Origin: Azolla caroliniana | Taxonomy: Eukaryota; Polypodiophyta | DNA length: 64,000 nucleotides | NCBI GenBank assembly: GCA_043228905.1 | Contig: JBHGNT010000012.1 | Span: forward strand, 20,522,001-20,586,000 | Direction: 5' to 3' | Shown: piece by piece, positions 11,653 through 23,919 of the stretch | How positions within the stretch are numbered: the first letter of the stretch is position 1 | Layout of the letters: each line of letters begins with the position of its first letter | The notes under the pieces: generated by a model | What the model was told of the DNA's origin: nothing | Databases searched by the model: none | Seen by the model: the letters and a program-made list of their open reading frames with translations, nothing else | Made by a program: the position numbers and the translations under genes

Positions 11653-12103
11653 TGTTGAGAATCAAGCTCAACTTATTCTAGTGTGTGAACACACCTTTGA
11701 GAATCTATGAGCATTCAAAGGTCAAAAGTCACCACTCCTTTCTACACATTAACAATGTGTCATAGAATCATATTCTATGACACATAACTAATGAGTTTCC
11801 ACATTCCCCATGACCCATGAGCTTCTATAGTTCTAGAGAGAGAGTGGGTGTTTTAGTGAGTTAATGAAGAGAGAAGGTGACCTTATATAAAGCGCCCTCC
11901 TCCTACTTTATAAAGAGTCGGTTATTCTCCCTTGTAATGCCATATTTTTGTACTTGATATTCTCCTTGTTAATATACATCTTCTTGAGTACTTCATTTCT
12001 TTTATCTATCTTGTGTTTCTCTCCTCTCCTCTCCTCTTTCCACAAACACACACATATAACACACATCTCTTCCACTACACAGAATCATATCCGATTCTTT
12101 ACA
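11653..12103 (+). repeat. 3' LTR of copia C (451 bp)
   Basis: Begins TGTTGAGAATC immediately after the purine tract GAGGGGGCG and ends GATTCTTTACA, mirroring the end of the 5' LTR. Confidence 0.85.
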
Positions 12104-12722
12104 ATTACAAATGAATTACAAACAAAAATTCTCAATTCTCTCTCATCCTAACTTTCCTTAAAAACTATTTGCTTTTCGATCTCACTTAGACTTAGGCTCG
12201 ACTTGTGCATGTGTAAGTAAGTGTTTATAAAATAAATATTGGGATTCATCAAGATCTCTACTCAAATCCCAAGTGTGTTAGTTATTGTCTTGAACGTCCC
12301 CAATTCACATCCCTTGTCCTATTATAACTGAAATCCTAATTCATCTCCAAATTTACTTATTATTCTTAGCTTGTTGAGCTCTAATAAACTTAGTTAAAGG
12401 ACGAGGGGATACTTGGGTTGAAACCAAAAAACAAACAAAGAACTTGGAGATCAACCTCCACAAACTTAAGAAATGAAATAGAATGACGCTAAAAGCTTAA
12501 AGCAATGAATTTTCTACAAAAGTGTAAAAATGATGGGGTGGTTGGTTTCGCATTCTTGAACTAGCAATAATTCAATTCATGGCCATTATTCGCGAAGAAA
12601 TTGCAAGTGTGGTGACAAAAGCTCACATAAAGATATAAAATATGTTGAAGATTTGAAATACCTCTAAAATCAATTATTACGAAACTCAACATTGTTAATA
12701 GTGAAGCGTTGCTTATTGATAT
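12104..12722. other. non-coding AT-rich spacer
   Basis: I see no gene, RNA gene or clear repeat here. The last four bases, ATAT (12719-12722), are the left target duplication of element D. Confidence 0.4.
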
Positions 12723-12918
12723 TGTGGTGTGCATGTGTTCCTTTGTGTCACCCTTTTAGCTCACCCTTTTTAGGATGCACGTACCCAAGTTGACCCACCC
12801 TTTTAGCACACCCTTTTTAGCCAAGCCAACCCAAATGGGTTCCATTGTATCAACTATAAATTGATTAAGAAGTAAGAAGCTAAGGAGACTGGTTTTGATC
12901 TCTTATGTGCATTTCACA
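12723..12918 (+). repeat. 5' LTR of element D (196 bp)
   Basis: Matches 14016-14258 closely. The right copy is longer because of one extra about 47-bp sub-unit (a second AGGATG..TTTTTAG module). Confidence 0.7.
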
Positions 12919-13259
12919 TATTGTTGGAGATGACGGGTACTAGCCCCCACATCCAAGGATCCACCTCTTCCTCTTCGTAGGTAGCATCGCCCTCGCCACC
13001 GTCACCGACACTCTTGTTAGTCTCTTGTAGTAGTATCTCTTCCATTAGCACCGCCTTAGTTCACTAGTCAGGCCTCCCGACATCCATCGCTTCGTCCATC
13101 CAAGTCTTTTTTTGTGATCGCCATCTATATCTCTCTAGCACGCAAGCCCACTACACCTTCACCTTAGACACTCTCACTTTCTCACACCACTTTTATGTCT
13201 TGCCCCACCAACTCTTCCCCCTCACCTTAGGCTGCCCACTAATTTCTTGTCCCATGAGT

Positions 13260-13680
13260 TTCTTCAATCCCCCTCCTACACAATAGCCCTCTTGTCCCCC
13301 ACCTCAGCCAAGTCTAGGTGGCCCTTAGTCCACAAGAGTGATTGATCTTTCTTTGCCAAATGATCTTTTCCCCGATCCCCCTCTGACACGATAGCCCTCC
13401 TGTCCCCCACCTCAGCCAAGTCCAGGTGGCCCTCAGTCCACAGGAGCGATTGATCTTCGTCGCCATATGATCTTTCCTCGATCCCCCTCCGACACGATAG
13501 CCCTCTTGTCCCCCACCTTAGCCAAGTCCAGGTGGCCCTCAATCCACATGAGTGATTGATCTTCGTCGCCATATGATCTTTCCTCGATCCCCCTCCGACA
13601 CGATAGCCCCCCTGTCCCCCACCTCAACAAAGTCTAGGTGGCCCTCAGTACACGGGAGTGATTGATCTCTATTCGCCGAT
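13260..13680. repeat. tandem array in D, four units of about 106 bp
   Basis: The motif CACRATAGCCC recurs at 13279, 13387, 13493 and 13599 (spacings 108, 106 and 106). Each unit carries a GTCCCCCACCTCA box and a GAGTGATTGATCT-like box. 106 is not a multiple of three, so the minus-strand open frames across it are unlikely to be real. Confidence 0.85.
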
Positions 13681-14015
13681 TGATAGCTTGGTTTCCATCA
13701 CTAGCCTCGTCCAACTATCAAGGCGAACAATTCTACGGGGATGTCCTCAACGTCGTTGCAACTCAACTATGTGTCCGTATATGTTTACATCCCCACGCCA
13801 TCTTCACCAAATGCCTCAACAAGACCCTCAAACACGAGATGGCTGCATAAATCAACCATTTTCGAGCATTCTATGGGTGTAACCCTCACCTCGCACTAGA
13901 ATCATCCATGGATTTCCATTTGAAACTTGCCATCAGATGCTCCCCCTCCTTCGACAAGCCATTGTTCTTGTTCTTGTTCATGCCCCTCAATCTCTTATTT
14001 CTCGCAGGGGGGAAA

Positions 14016-14258
14016 TGTGGCGTGCATGTGTTCCTTTGTGCCACCCTTTTAGCTCACCCTTTTTAGGATGCACGTACCCAAGTTGACCCATCCTTTTAGC
14101 ACACCCTTTTTAGGATGTGTGTGCCCAAAATGACCCCCCCTTTTACCACACCCTTTTTAGCCAAGCCAACCCAAATGGGTTCCGTTGTATCAACTTTAAA
14201 TTGATTAAGAAGTAAGAATCTAAGGAGACTGGTTTTGTTCTCTTATGTGCATTTCACA
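14016..14258 (+). repeat. 3' LTR of element D (243 bp)
   Basis: Preceded by the purine tract GCAGGGGGGAAA; ends GCATTTCACA before ATAT. Confidence 0.7.
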
Positions 14259-14262
14259 ATAT

Positions 14263-14623
14263 TATCCCAATATTATTGTCAACATTCACGAGTTTGGGAA
14301 AGATAAATGTGTCACTACACATAAAGAGTATCACTGTCTAGTTGCGTTGAGAAGCTTGCTAGTTGTGTTTTGATACTTGGTTAAATGTGTTTTGATACTT
14401 GTTGAAAAATAACAGGTTTTGTCACGTAGTCGTTTGTGTTATGTGGACAACGATTTCCCCCTTTTATATCTAAGGTGTCACACAATGATGCCAAATATAT
14501 ATGAAAACGACTTATAAATAGTAGAGTATCTATAGATACTTAGAGTGTGCATAGCCTGATCTATGTATGTGATTCACCTAACTTATGGGAAGTAGCTTTT
14601 TCTCGGGAAAAAAATACCTTCCA
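14263..14623. other. non-coding spacer
   Basis: No gene recognised between element D and the duplicated LAX end. Confidence 0.35.
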
Positions 14624-14852
14624 AAAGACCTCGTTTGAATATTTAATCGGCAATGACTAGGAGGTTAATTTATAACGAACATTGGCAATATTTATCAAAT
14701 AATCCAAATGTTTTAAGTTGTTTGATAACTGTGTGGATGCTCGGAGAACTTCTGAAACCAAATCCTAATGTGAACAACACACATATCACTAGATATTTAA
14801 GTTGAAGGTTTTCTAGTGAGATCTAGTTTTGATTCGTTTAAAACATTGTATC
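14624..14852 (-). pseudogene. duplicated 3' end of the LAX last exon
   Basis: This stretch repeats 14853-15010 (final coding bases, stop and 3' flank of the LAX gene) with scattered differences. On the minus strand it still reads IKQLKTFGLFDK and ends QCSL followed by TAA (14670-14672), as the real terminus does. The upstream GFGFGGW core of the final helix is broken (GFRSS). It is a partial tandem duplication downstream of the gene and cannot encode a carrier on its own. Confidence 0.8.
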
Positions 14853-14880
14853 CAAAAGACCAATGAGTAGACAAGTTAAT

Positions 14881-17800
14881 TTACAATGAGCATTGGTAGC
14901 ATTTATCAAATAAACCAAATGTTTTAAGTTGTTTGATAAGTGTGTGGACGCTCGACCAGCCTCCGAAACCAAATCCCAATGTGAACAACACACATATCAC
15001 CAATATGTTAAAGGGGACCATGAAATTCCAATATGTCATCCATTTCCAAGGTTTTTCAATAGCATCCTGCACAAATTGTATCATTTTCTTCAAAAACGGC
15101 ATAACATGTATAAAAATATTTTGCATCCATAACTTGAAGTGTTGTGATAATACCTCACGTGACTTCGGGTTTTGGAAAACTATAAGGTAAGCAATACATG
15201 GAATAATGTAAACCGAGAAGCTCATTATGAAGGCTCCGATGAGTGAGTTAAGAGGCCCAAAGAAAGGAATCAAAAGTGCCAAAAACCATAAAAGGCAAGC
15301 TATCGGAATTCTTGCAATAACTCGAAGAAGGTAACGCCCTTCATGAACTCCAAGTACTTTTTCCCACATGAAATTTAGGGGCATAATATAGAGCCCAAAA
15401 GCAATTGCCTACATGGATTTAAAGTTAGCTTGAGGTTCATTTTCAAACATTGAAGTTGAAGTTTTTGTCATACCTTTTTATCAATTAAAAACATAATTAT
15501 CAATAAATCTTTTCTCACATAAAAAATCTTTCGATTTATTCAAGCAAAAAATAATAACTTATTTATGTGAATTGGTATAGGGAACACATGAAAACCAACT
15601 ACATATACTATAGTACCTACTACCAAAGACAATATATGTCACATATTCAAATTATTACAACCAAGTTTTTATTCAATTATAGGTGATTTTATGATTGTAT
15701 ACCAAGAGCACAATATAACAAATATCCTAACGAATGCTGCATGTAATAACATGTATTTAATAGTGAATGATTGATCCATAACACTAACAAGAAGTTTATA
15801 ACTTTATTATCATAATATGTAGCGTTAAAGTCATGATCTCGTAAAAGTCCCTTAACCCACATAAAGAAAATGTGATATTCTTTGAATCAATCTAAACTCC
15901 AATAGGAAGCATGATTACATGAAAGGGGTATAAAGTAATGAATCACAAGACTTCATAGCAACAGTGAAAGACAAAGTTGAAGATACATGAGAGTTATATT
16001 TTACTTGAAATCCCCAATCCCCAAAGTTCAAATATGATGTGATCAAAGTAAAACATTTTCAAATATTATGTATTTTTAGCCCTTGATGTTCAAGATTTTT
16101 ACTCATGTATGTTACAATTATGACTGTGCATCATGACTCTAATAGAATAGCTCCCAATTGAGAATGTAGGGAAGGCAAACTCGAATTTAATTGAAGATGG
16201 AGTATTGTAGTAGAGTGTGATACTAGACTCAAGAACCTTCCGTAAAAATAATGCATTTGGGAATCTCTTGGTATGTGCCCCAACACCGCATCTCGCATTG
16301 AAGAGTGTGAGCCAAGTCATTTAGAAGTGTGATGGTGTGAACGACGAACAAAGGGATGAGCTCTAGCATTCATCAATCTATGCAATTTTCCAACCTAGAG
16401 AAGAATATGGTCTTGTAGTTTGATGTAACATATGTTGTGAAATGTAAGCCTTCATTCATACCTTTCCAATAAGTGAGGTATCATTCACAAAGGAATTGTT
16501 GATCCACTATGAAGCAAGTGTAATGTGTCCCATCCTCCAAACCATTTCTTCAAAAACTATCTTTTCAATCTTTTTACTTGTGTTCCATGTCATTCTAGGG
16601 TATCAATTAGAGTTTTATTTCATTGGAGCCTAGCAAGCTAAGGACAACATTATTCAGTTCCTCCTGAGCTAATTCTCAATCCTCTGTTCAGAGTTCTTAA
16701 GCCACACCCTAAGGTATCATAGAATGGAATGCTTTCTTTCTCCTTCTTTTTTATATAATTAATTATGTGATACCACAAGAATGTGTGTATTATTCATCCC
16801 CTCATTAGATCAAATCTTGGTGTGGACAAGACATGACCAATGATGGTTTTTTTACTATTACCATCTATTGTTTGTTACGGTAGGAATATGTAGTTAATGC
16901 CTCCAAGGGCCTTGCAATAAATTTATTTAGATAATCCATGGTAGATAAAAGGATATATATGTTGGGATACATATTAAAGAGGTGTTTGGGTTGGTAAACA
17001 TTACAATTTGCCACAAGGTGGAATCTCCATATATGTACGTGGGTCTTTTAGACATGTTTCGCACACGAGGATCTAACAATACTTCTTTGATGATAAAACG
17101 CAAACATGATATAAGAATGCAACACCTTGTGGGCATCTTTTTGTGTGCCTTTGAAACGAATGTTTGATCTTTTGAGACACACACACATATACTAGTTCTT
17201 TTTCACCCTTGGAGAATCACTTAACATCGACTAAAATTACAGGTACTTATTCACATAGAGAAACTTAATTGGATTAAAATACCTGGTGTATAATCATGAA
17301 GGTTAGGCCAATATCTCGTGGTAATGACTTTTGGAAAACCGAAAATGCATTTGAATGAGTGATGAGGACATCCCCGAAAGCCCAGTATACTGCTACGGAA
17401 TGTGGTAGTGTGATTGTCAAGACATACATAACAACTGCAACGTACACATACTTGTAGGCACGGGGTCTCCACATTGCGTGCATGATTTCTCTAATATCCA
17501 ATTACATTCAAGTTCATGTCAATAAAGGATTTCATTTTCTAGCATTTAGTATTTTCTCAATCTTAAAGTTATACCTACATAGTGATAGCATGTCCCCCAA
17601 AGGCAAAGAGTATGTTTGTAGTTCCCGTGAAGAATGATTGTAATGATTGGGGTGCAGAGTGTTTCACACCTGGATCCTATCCATACACAAGTTCTCCAAA
17701 ACGAATATTAGCTATTTGAAAGATGAAATCTATCTTCTATGCCTTTTCACTTGGGAGACCCCAAGCAATATTTTTGGAAAATATTTCACAACAACAGAAT

Positions 17801-20800
17801 ACATGTAACAAAGACATCACATCATGATCTATAAATTACGAAATTATTTGACATTTGAAGTTCAAGATATATTATCAAGGGTATATGTTTTGAAGTGGAC
17901 TTTCAACTAACACTCTTTACCCTCATTTATTACATATGCACATTGACAATAGATCAAAAGAGTGCAATATGCATATTACTCAGTTTGAGTCAACAACATT
18001 CGCAACGGACCAATTCTTAGGTTGTGTGAGCTCTTATGTAATGCATGTCATTAACTAATATGAGCATGTGAACATGCCAAAGTCAGAATGAGGTATCTCG
18101 AAATAATCTAGTGAACTATATGAACATCTTTTTCTGCATGAGAAGCATGACATTTTAATGTACATACTGATCTTGAAACCATCCTACCAAAATATTAATG
18201 TGAACAGGGTTTTAGGAGCAATGTGAGTGCTATAGCAAGCGAGGTAGTAGGATATTACTTGTGGGCAATGAGCTCATACCTGGCCATGAAGGAGGGATGC
18301 GATGAGCATGAACCACGCGGTGTAAGTGGTAGTCAAGATGCCAACGAAGGACCAGATCCTAAAGTTGTGGAAGGAGGGCAGGAAAAGTGTGACCATTGAG
18401 ACACCCCCAAACACGAGGGCCCATGATCTCTTGTTGAGGCTCGAATTGAGATAGTAGGCGTCACTACATCGCATCGGTCAAAATATATGGCTAAGAATAT
18501 AAAACAAAACAATATGGTAAAGCATAGGGAGTTTAGGAGCCTATTTTTGTAAAATTTTCAAATCATCAACATTTCTCCATTTAGTCAAACATAGTAAAGT
18601 GCGTGACTTTTCAAGTCAAGAGTCAATGTAGGAGTGCTTGACCTATGGCTAAGCATATAAAACAAAACAATATGGTAAAGCATAGAGAGTTTAGGAGCCT
18701 ATTTTTGTAAAATTTTGAAACCATAAACTTTTCTCCATTTAGTCAAACATAGTAAAGTGAGTGACTTTTCAAGTCAAGAGTCAATGTAGGAGTGCTTGAC
18801 TTAGAATAACTAGTTATTGAGGAATTGGAATAATTTGATGAATCTATACTTATTGGAGTCTAATGAATAAACTAATTAGTGGCTGGCTAATTGCGATCAT
18901 AGAATCCGACCTTGCGCATGTGATTATTATAAATAGTTATTGAGGAATTGGAATAATTTGATGAATCAATACTTATTAGGGTCTAATTAATCAACTAATT
19001 AGTGGCTAATTACAATAATAGAATCCGACCATGAGCACATGTGTGTTATAACTAGTTATTGAGGAATTGAAACAATTTGATGAATCAATACTTATTAGGT
19101 TCTATGAATCCCAAATTGTGCATGTGACTATTAGAACTAGTTATTGAGAAATTGAAATAATTTGATGAATCAATACTTATTAGGGTCAATTTAATCAACT
19201 AATTAGTGGCCAATTACGATAGTAGAATCCGACCTTGCGCACATGAATCTTATTATAACTAGTTATTGAGGAATTGAAACAATTTGATGAATCAATGCTT
19301 ATTAGGTTCTAACTAATCAACTAATTAGTAGCTAATTAAAATAATAGAATCCGACCTTGAGCACACGTTTATATTACAATTAGTTATCGAGGAATTGAAA
19401 TAATTTGATGAATCAATATTTATTAGGGTCTAATTAATCAGCTAATTAGTAGCTTGTTTATGATCATAGAATCGGACCTTGCGCAAGCGATTATTTGAAC
19501 CACAGCAACGGCTGCCATTGTTGTGATATTAAAGATTAGAGACAAATTACGAAGCCATGGCCCGACGAGCTCGCCCATCACTTCGTGATACTGGCGAAAA
19601 CATCAATAATTATTCATAATTAGTTAGCCCCAAGATTAATAAACAATACAATTTAAGGCAATGATGATGATTAAGGAAATCGGAAGTAAAATTTTAGCCA
19701 GACAAAAACTGTAGTAAATCGAAATTGAGCCCAAAGATTTTTTTTTCCAATTGGGATAATTTTTTTGGGGTGTCAGAGATCACCAGATTCCTCAAATCCA
19801 AAATTGGGGGATTTGTAGGTTAGGATTAGGGCATTTTTTTCACTGATGATTTAAGCTTCCAAAGCTGAATCAGGAATTTTTATGCTTGTTATAAAGGGAT
19901 TTAACATAGAAACCTAAAGAATTTTATACCACTAATTGTGCACCAATCTGCATAAAAAATTTACACCTGAATGATGTGTTTGTTGAATGTGATGCCCTGC
20001 TTCTCTTTGCGAGATCGATACTCCATGTACAGACATGCGAGAAGGTAAGAGGTCCACATGCCTACACAGGCATAAAGGAGATGGAAAAAGACGCCCGCTC
20101 GAAACCCCATCTGCGCATAAGATGTCGGCATTGACAGTATTACTTGCCCAACCTAATCAGATCAAATCAAATCAGTCCATCATTAACCATGAAATTCTAT
20201 TGATCGTTGGATCGATTCATGGGAAATTTACTTGAGCCGATCCTGCATTGAGCCATGCATCAAACGTGGAGCCACCGTGCCATATGAATCTATTCCAGTA
20301 GCTGGTAATAGATTTATTATGAAGATCATCCTTATGGTTAGGGTTAGGGTTAGGGCTAGGGCTAGGGTTAGGGTTAGGGTAAGGGTTAGGGTTAGGGTTA
20401 TTATTCTTCATATTTTTGCTTCCTTTTGTTTAATTGTGGATCATCATTGAGCTTTATACTTTTCTACTTCTAAGGTTAGGGTTAGGGTTAGGGTTAGGGT
20501 TATTACTCTTCATATTTTTCCTTCGTTTTGCTTAATTGTAGATCATCATTGAGCTTTATACTTTTCTCATTCTAGGGTTAGGTTTAGGGTTATTACTCTT
20601 CATATTTTTGCTTCGTTTTGCTTAATTGTAGATCATCATTGAGCTTTATACTTTTCTCATTCTAGGGTTAGGGTTAGGGTTAGGGTTATTACTCTTCATA
20701 TTTTTGCTTCGTTTTGTTTATATGTGGATCGTCATTGAGCTTTATACATTTCTCATTCTTTCATTATAGCAGGAAAAAGTACTTGTCAATATTTTTGTCC

Positions 20801-21978
20801 ATATGAAATTTGTTCCAAAATTGGTTGTAAAAGAATGTAGATATGGTTTTGTCTTTCATATTATCAAATCTCGCGTGTGTGGATACCTATCAATATCACA
20901 TTTTGACTAAGTGTATCAGTGTGTATGTATGTATGTATGTATGTATGTATGTATGTATGTATGTATGTATGTATGTATGTATGTATGTATTTATGTATGT
21001 ATGTGTTTGTATGTATGTATGTATGTATGTATGTATGTATGTATGTATGTATGTATGTATGTATGTGTATGTATGTATGTATGTATGTATGTATGTATGT
21101 GTATGTATGTATGTATGTATGTATGTATGTATGTATGTATGTATGTATGTATGTGTTTCAATGTAATGACTTGTCTCACATGTTGATCATCATTATGCAT
21201 GTATATGCTAGACTAAGTATGTTTGTATGTGTCGATGCGTTCGAGCATATGTGTGTATGTTAGGTCGAGGTGTCTCTATGTGTGTCTGTTGTCACTTGAA
21301 TGGATATCAACCGTGTCCATGTGTATGTTGGATAGTCTACCTACCTCTTGTGCATGTGTGGTACTGCGAAAATCTGCGAAAAAGGTTGGGAAAGCTCCAA
21401 TGGGACCACTAGCTTCTCGAACTAGGGAAGATGGGTTTTTGTAATGTTTCTTTTCGTAGTTGGACATGGAAGTTATGGGAGCGGGATGAGCAAAGTTGTG
21501 GATTAATGTGCACTTGTTTGTGGTATTTTGTGTGTAAGATTGTTTCGTGTAATGAAAACATATCGGATATACAAGATTATGTTTGTGTTATATGTCTGCT
21601 CATATATTTGAATCAGAATGTACTTATATATATATAATATATGTATGTGGATGTATGTGTTTTCATGGATATATGTGGGCGTGTATTTGTATATGCAAGT
21701 GTATGTGTAGGCATAAAAGTAAATGTGAACGCATTGAGATAAATTTTGGAGACATTTACTTCTGGAAAAGGGATAAGAGGAGGAATGGCATGAAAGTGTA
21801 AAGTGAAAGAGAGGGAGGAAAGTTCTAGAAGAAGAAAAGATAATCTTCGGTACTTCAAACTCTTAGGGACTTCTATCATGGCAACTTGCAAGTAAATAGG
21901 GTAAAAAGAAAAGGTGTGATAATTGTACCCAGTTTCGGTAGGGGCGGTTTCATCGTCAAGGTTGGTATATTGATGCAT
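14881..21978 (-). CDS. LAX-like: AUX1/LAX-type auxin influx carrier, 8 exons
   Basis: Predicted proton/auxin symporter of the plasma membrane (AAAP superfamily). Exons on the minus strand: 21978-21929, 20301-20232, 20152-19967, 19590-19478, 18463-18280, 17676-17579, 17490-17283 and 15408-14881. All introns are GT-AG and phases match, giving 1437 nt (478 codons plus TAA), close to the about 485 aa of Arabidopsis AUX1. Family signatures in order: IWHGGSTFDAW, QVILSMPTSYAQMGF, YMEYRSRKEKQG, PSFHNFRIWSF with TTYTAWF, LLHGQ, TNILFAFGGHAIT, EIMHAMWRP, VYWAFGD, NFMWEKVLGVH, GFGFGGWSSV and the terminal GLFDKCYQC. Exon 1 is short, acidic and the least certain; an in-frame ATG at 22017 could add 13 residues. 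The tail after CYQC is only two residues, shorter than usual. Confidence 0.9.
18486..18802. repeat. two-copy tandem repeat in LAX intron 4
   Basis: About 160-bp units (18486-18648 and 18649-18802) share ATGGCTAAG(A/C)ATATAAAAC through GTAGGAGTGCTTGAC with few differences. It lies between exons 5 and 4 of the LAX gene. Confidence 0.85.
18805..19490. repeat. about 120-bp minisatellite in LAX intron 4 reaching the exon 4 donor
   Basis: Six diverged units share TAGTTATTGAGGAATTG, AATTTGATGAATCAATACTT, AATCAACTAATTAGT and GAATCCGACCTTGCGCA. The last block, read on the minus strand, is the 3' end of exon 4 plus its splice donor (GCGCAAG then GTCC...). The rightmost unit (19469-19490) is the real exon boundary, so the array repeats the donor junction in degenerate form. 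Confidence 0.85.
20337..20760. repeat. telomere-like TTAGGG blocks in a composite minisatellite (LAX intron 1)
   Basis: Four (TTAGGG)n blocks begin near 20337, 20473, 20575 and 20665. Each is followed by the same about 75-bp spacer (TTATTACTCTTCATATTTTT through GAGCTTTATACTTTTCT). The hexamer is TTAGGG, not the TTTAGGG usual for plants. It is an interstitial array inside intron 1, not a chromosome end. Confidence 0.9.
20923..21156. repeat. (GTAT)n tetranucleotide array
   Basis: About 230 bp of almost pure GTAT with a few TTAT/GTGT interruptions, in LAX intron 1. It keeps several frames open (Met-Tyr-Val-Cys repeats) but is not coding. Such an array is expected to be length-polymorphic. Confidence 0.95.
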
Positions 21979-23612
21979 GATGACAAAGGAAAATTTTATC
22001 ACACACAATAACAACAAACATCACCCAATGTTGTTGGCCCATTGTCTTCTCCTCTCTTCTCTTCCTGATTGGTTGTCATGAGGGTTTAGGGTTTCTGTCT
22101 TTGTAGATATCAATCACAAAGAGAGTTACTTCCAAGGCTTGTAGCTAGAATCGTAACTCTAGCTACAAAACGAGATTCTTTGTAGCTCTAGTTGGCTATG
22201 ACGTGACCCGAATGACTCATTCTAATAGTTTGGAGAAGTGGCATCTACTCATGCGGGTCACTCATTCCAAGGTCCAAGTAGCAGCCCCTCAAATGTAGAT
22301 TCTTGTCATTTAGTTGTGGTTGGTTCAATTTAGAGATATAAGTTTGAATCCCATTCCCCTCATTAAATCCCAATAACTCTTGTTGGTTTGTAGGTTATAA
22401 ACCATCATTTAATGGGTAGTTTCCCCAACAAGTTTTGCTTTGAACAACCCTAGGGCTTACCCTCACTCCAATTTGCCCAAGCACATCACTTGCAAACTAC
22501 TTGTAAGTGCATCAGCGGGGTTCCATGAGCTAGTAAACTCACACAATAAATTATAAGCAACAAAAATCACCAACTTAGGCAACTCTAATAGAATAATTTA
22601 TTAAACAAAGATGATTAATAGATGGTTATAGAATCTATGTTTATAAGTTCGATGGAATCTACAGTTAAACAAATTGATTGAAGATTAGTTTGATGGTGGG
22701 ATCAAAATTTCAATCACGTCTCATCCAATTGATCTCTTCTAACCCAAAAACCTCAAAAAAGATTCTTGACCACATGCATATGAAGTAAAAGCTTTCCTAT
22801 TTCTAATCCTAAATTTCTTGAGCTAGTCAATGTCAAAAGTTCATAAAAAAGCAAGAAACTCACAAAAACACCATAGAAGAAGGCACCTTGAGAAAACCCT
22901 AAACCTTATGTTTTCGTTTATAGGAGTTTGACGGTTCCTCCTCCCCACCCCTTATGACACTATTCTTTTTTATTATTTAGACACGACACTTTGCTCAATG
23001 TATCTGGTCAATTCTTTATGTGGCCTCCAAAAGTAAAATGTAGTGTTTTCGTGGAAACAAGATTTCAACTTTACAAACCTTGTTTTGACCATCAATTGCT
23101 TTGACCAATTAAGCTAATGATATTTCCTTCACTTTTTAATATCTTAGATTCTTAAGATATTTCACGTTACTTATCCCACTTAATCCTTATCAATCCTCCT
23201 ATTTTTCTTACTTTCTCCTTACCCACTTGAGTCAAGTCATCATTTTTTCAAGATTTTCCAAGCTTGGGATGTATGTGTGCCATGATATTTAGTCAGTCTT
23301 TTGATTTGTATTGTGTATTTTCCATTGTGATTGTTAATTGTCTAGTTTACGTGCGTGTCTACATTGAAAAAAATTGTTTGAAACAACGACAACTTCGAAC
23401 TATGTGTGAATATTGGGTGCATTAGTAAGCTTGGGATATTTAATATTTAATAAACTTAACACCTAAAGTCATGGTCCTTAGAATTGCTTGATATTTAATA
23501 TCTTAAGTGATGGTACAATATTTGCTTCTATTGTTATATCTCAATCAAATCCGTTGGAATAGGGAACCACTCATTTTGCTAGCACTTAATAGTTAGTCTA
23601 TCACGGTATTGT
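21979..23612. other. region upstream of the LAX gene
   Basis: Contains the likely LAX promoter and 5' leader, as the gene reads to the left. I could not identify a convincing TATA box or other element and saw no gene or mobile element. Confidence 0.35.
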
Positions 23613-23871
23613 CTAGGAATCGACAATGGTTTAGTTTTGGCTTAACCGAGTTAGCATTGTCCAAGCCAAACCGATCAAGCCTTAATTAGTTCAGAGGAGT
23701 TCAAACTTGAACCGTATTGAACCCTAAACCGGTTGAGCCCATACCGGTCAAGGCTAAACCATTTAGTGATTTCTTTGTGTCTTAAAATTATATTTTTCTT
23801 TCCCTCTCTTTGAGTTTTTGGGATAATGTATGCACATGTTACCTCTCTCTCTCTCTCTCTCATATCTCTAC

Positions 23872-23919
<48 letters not shown>

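Larger units (their letters stand above)
6824..12103 (+). mobile_element. Ty1/copia element C, complete layout but decayed
   Basis: Two related LTRs (6824-7231 and 11653-12103) flank primer site TGGTATCAGAGC (7232-7243), gag, protease, integrase, RT/RNase H remnants in copia order and a purine tract (GCTTGAGGGGGCG, ending 11652). The LTRs differ at many positions and by indels, so the insertion is old. A foreign solo LTR (8260-8716) sits between gag and protease. The RT core is missing (see pol entry). No target duplication could be read because the left LTR has lost its start. Confidence 0.9.
12723..14258 (+). mobile_element. small non-autonomous LTR element D (1.5 kb)
   Basis: Two LTR-like direct repeats (12723-12918 and 14016-14258) begin TGTGG(T/C)GTGCATG and end GCATTTCACA. 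A purine tract (GCAGGGGGGAAA) precedes the right copy, and ATAT flanks both ends (12719-12722 and 14259-14262). The 1.1 kb interior has no gag or pol. It is pyrimidine-rich and holds a four-copy tandem array. The sequence just inside the left LTR (TTGTTGGAGATGACGGGTA) resembles the complement of a tRNA-Ala 3' end and may be the primer site. Layout and size suggest a TRIM/LARD-type non-autonomous element. Confidence 0.7.

Noticed and set aside
13276-13630. Repeat protein on the minus strand of D
   Set aside because: Unit length 106-108 bp is not a multiple of three, so the frame changes from unit to unit.
13260-13680. CRISPR-like array
   Set aside because: Eukaryotic context; whole 106-bp units are alike with no short repeat/unique spacer structure.
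16099-16320. Possible extra LAX exon
   Set aside because: Lies within intron 7; the eight-exon model is complete and in phase without it, and the peptide has no family similarity.
20217-20450. Asn-Pro or Arg-Val repeat peptides
   Set aside because: Translation of TTAGGG-type repeats; part of LAX intron 1 and exon 2 on the other strand.
20843-21263. Open frames of Met-Tyr-Val-Cys repeats
   Set aside because: Direct translation of the GTAT microsatellite inside LAX intron 1.
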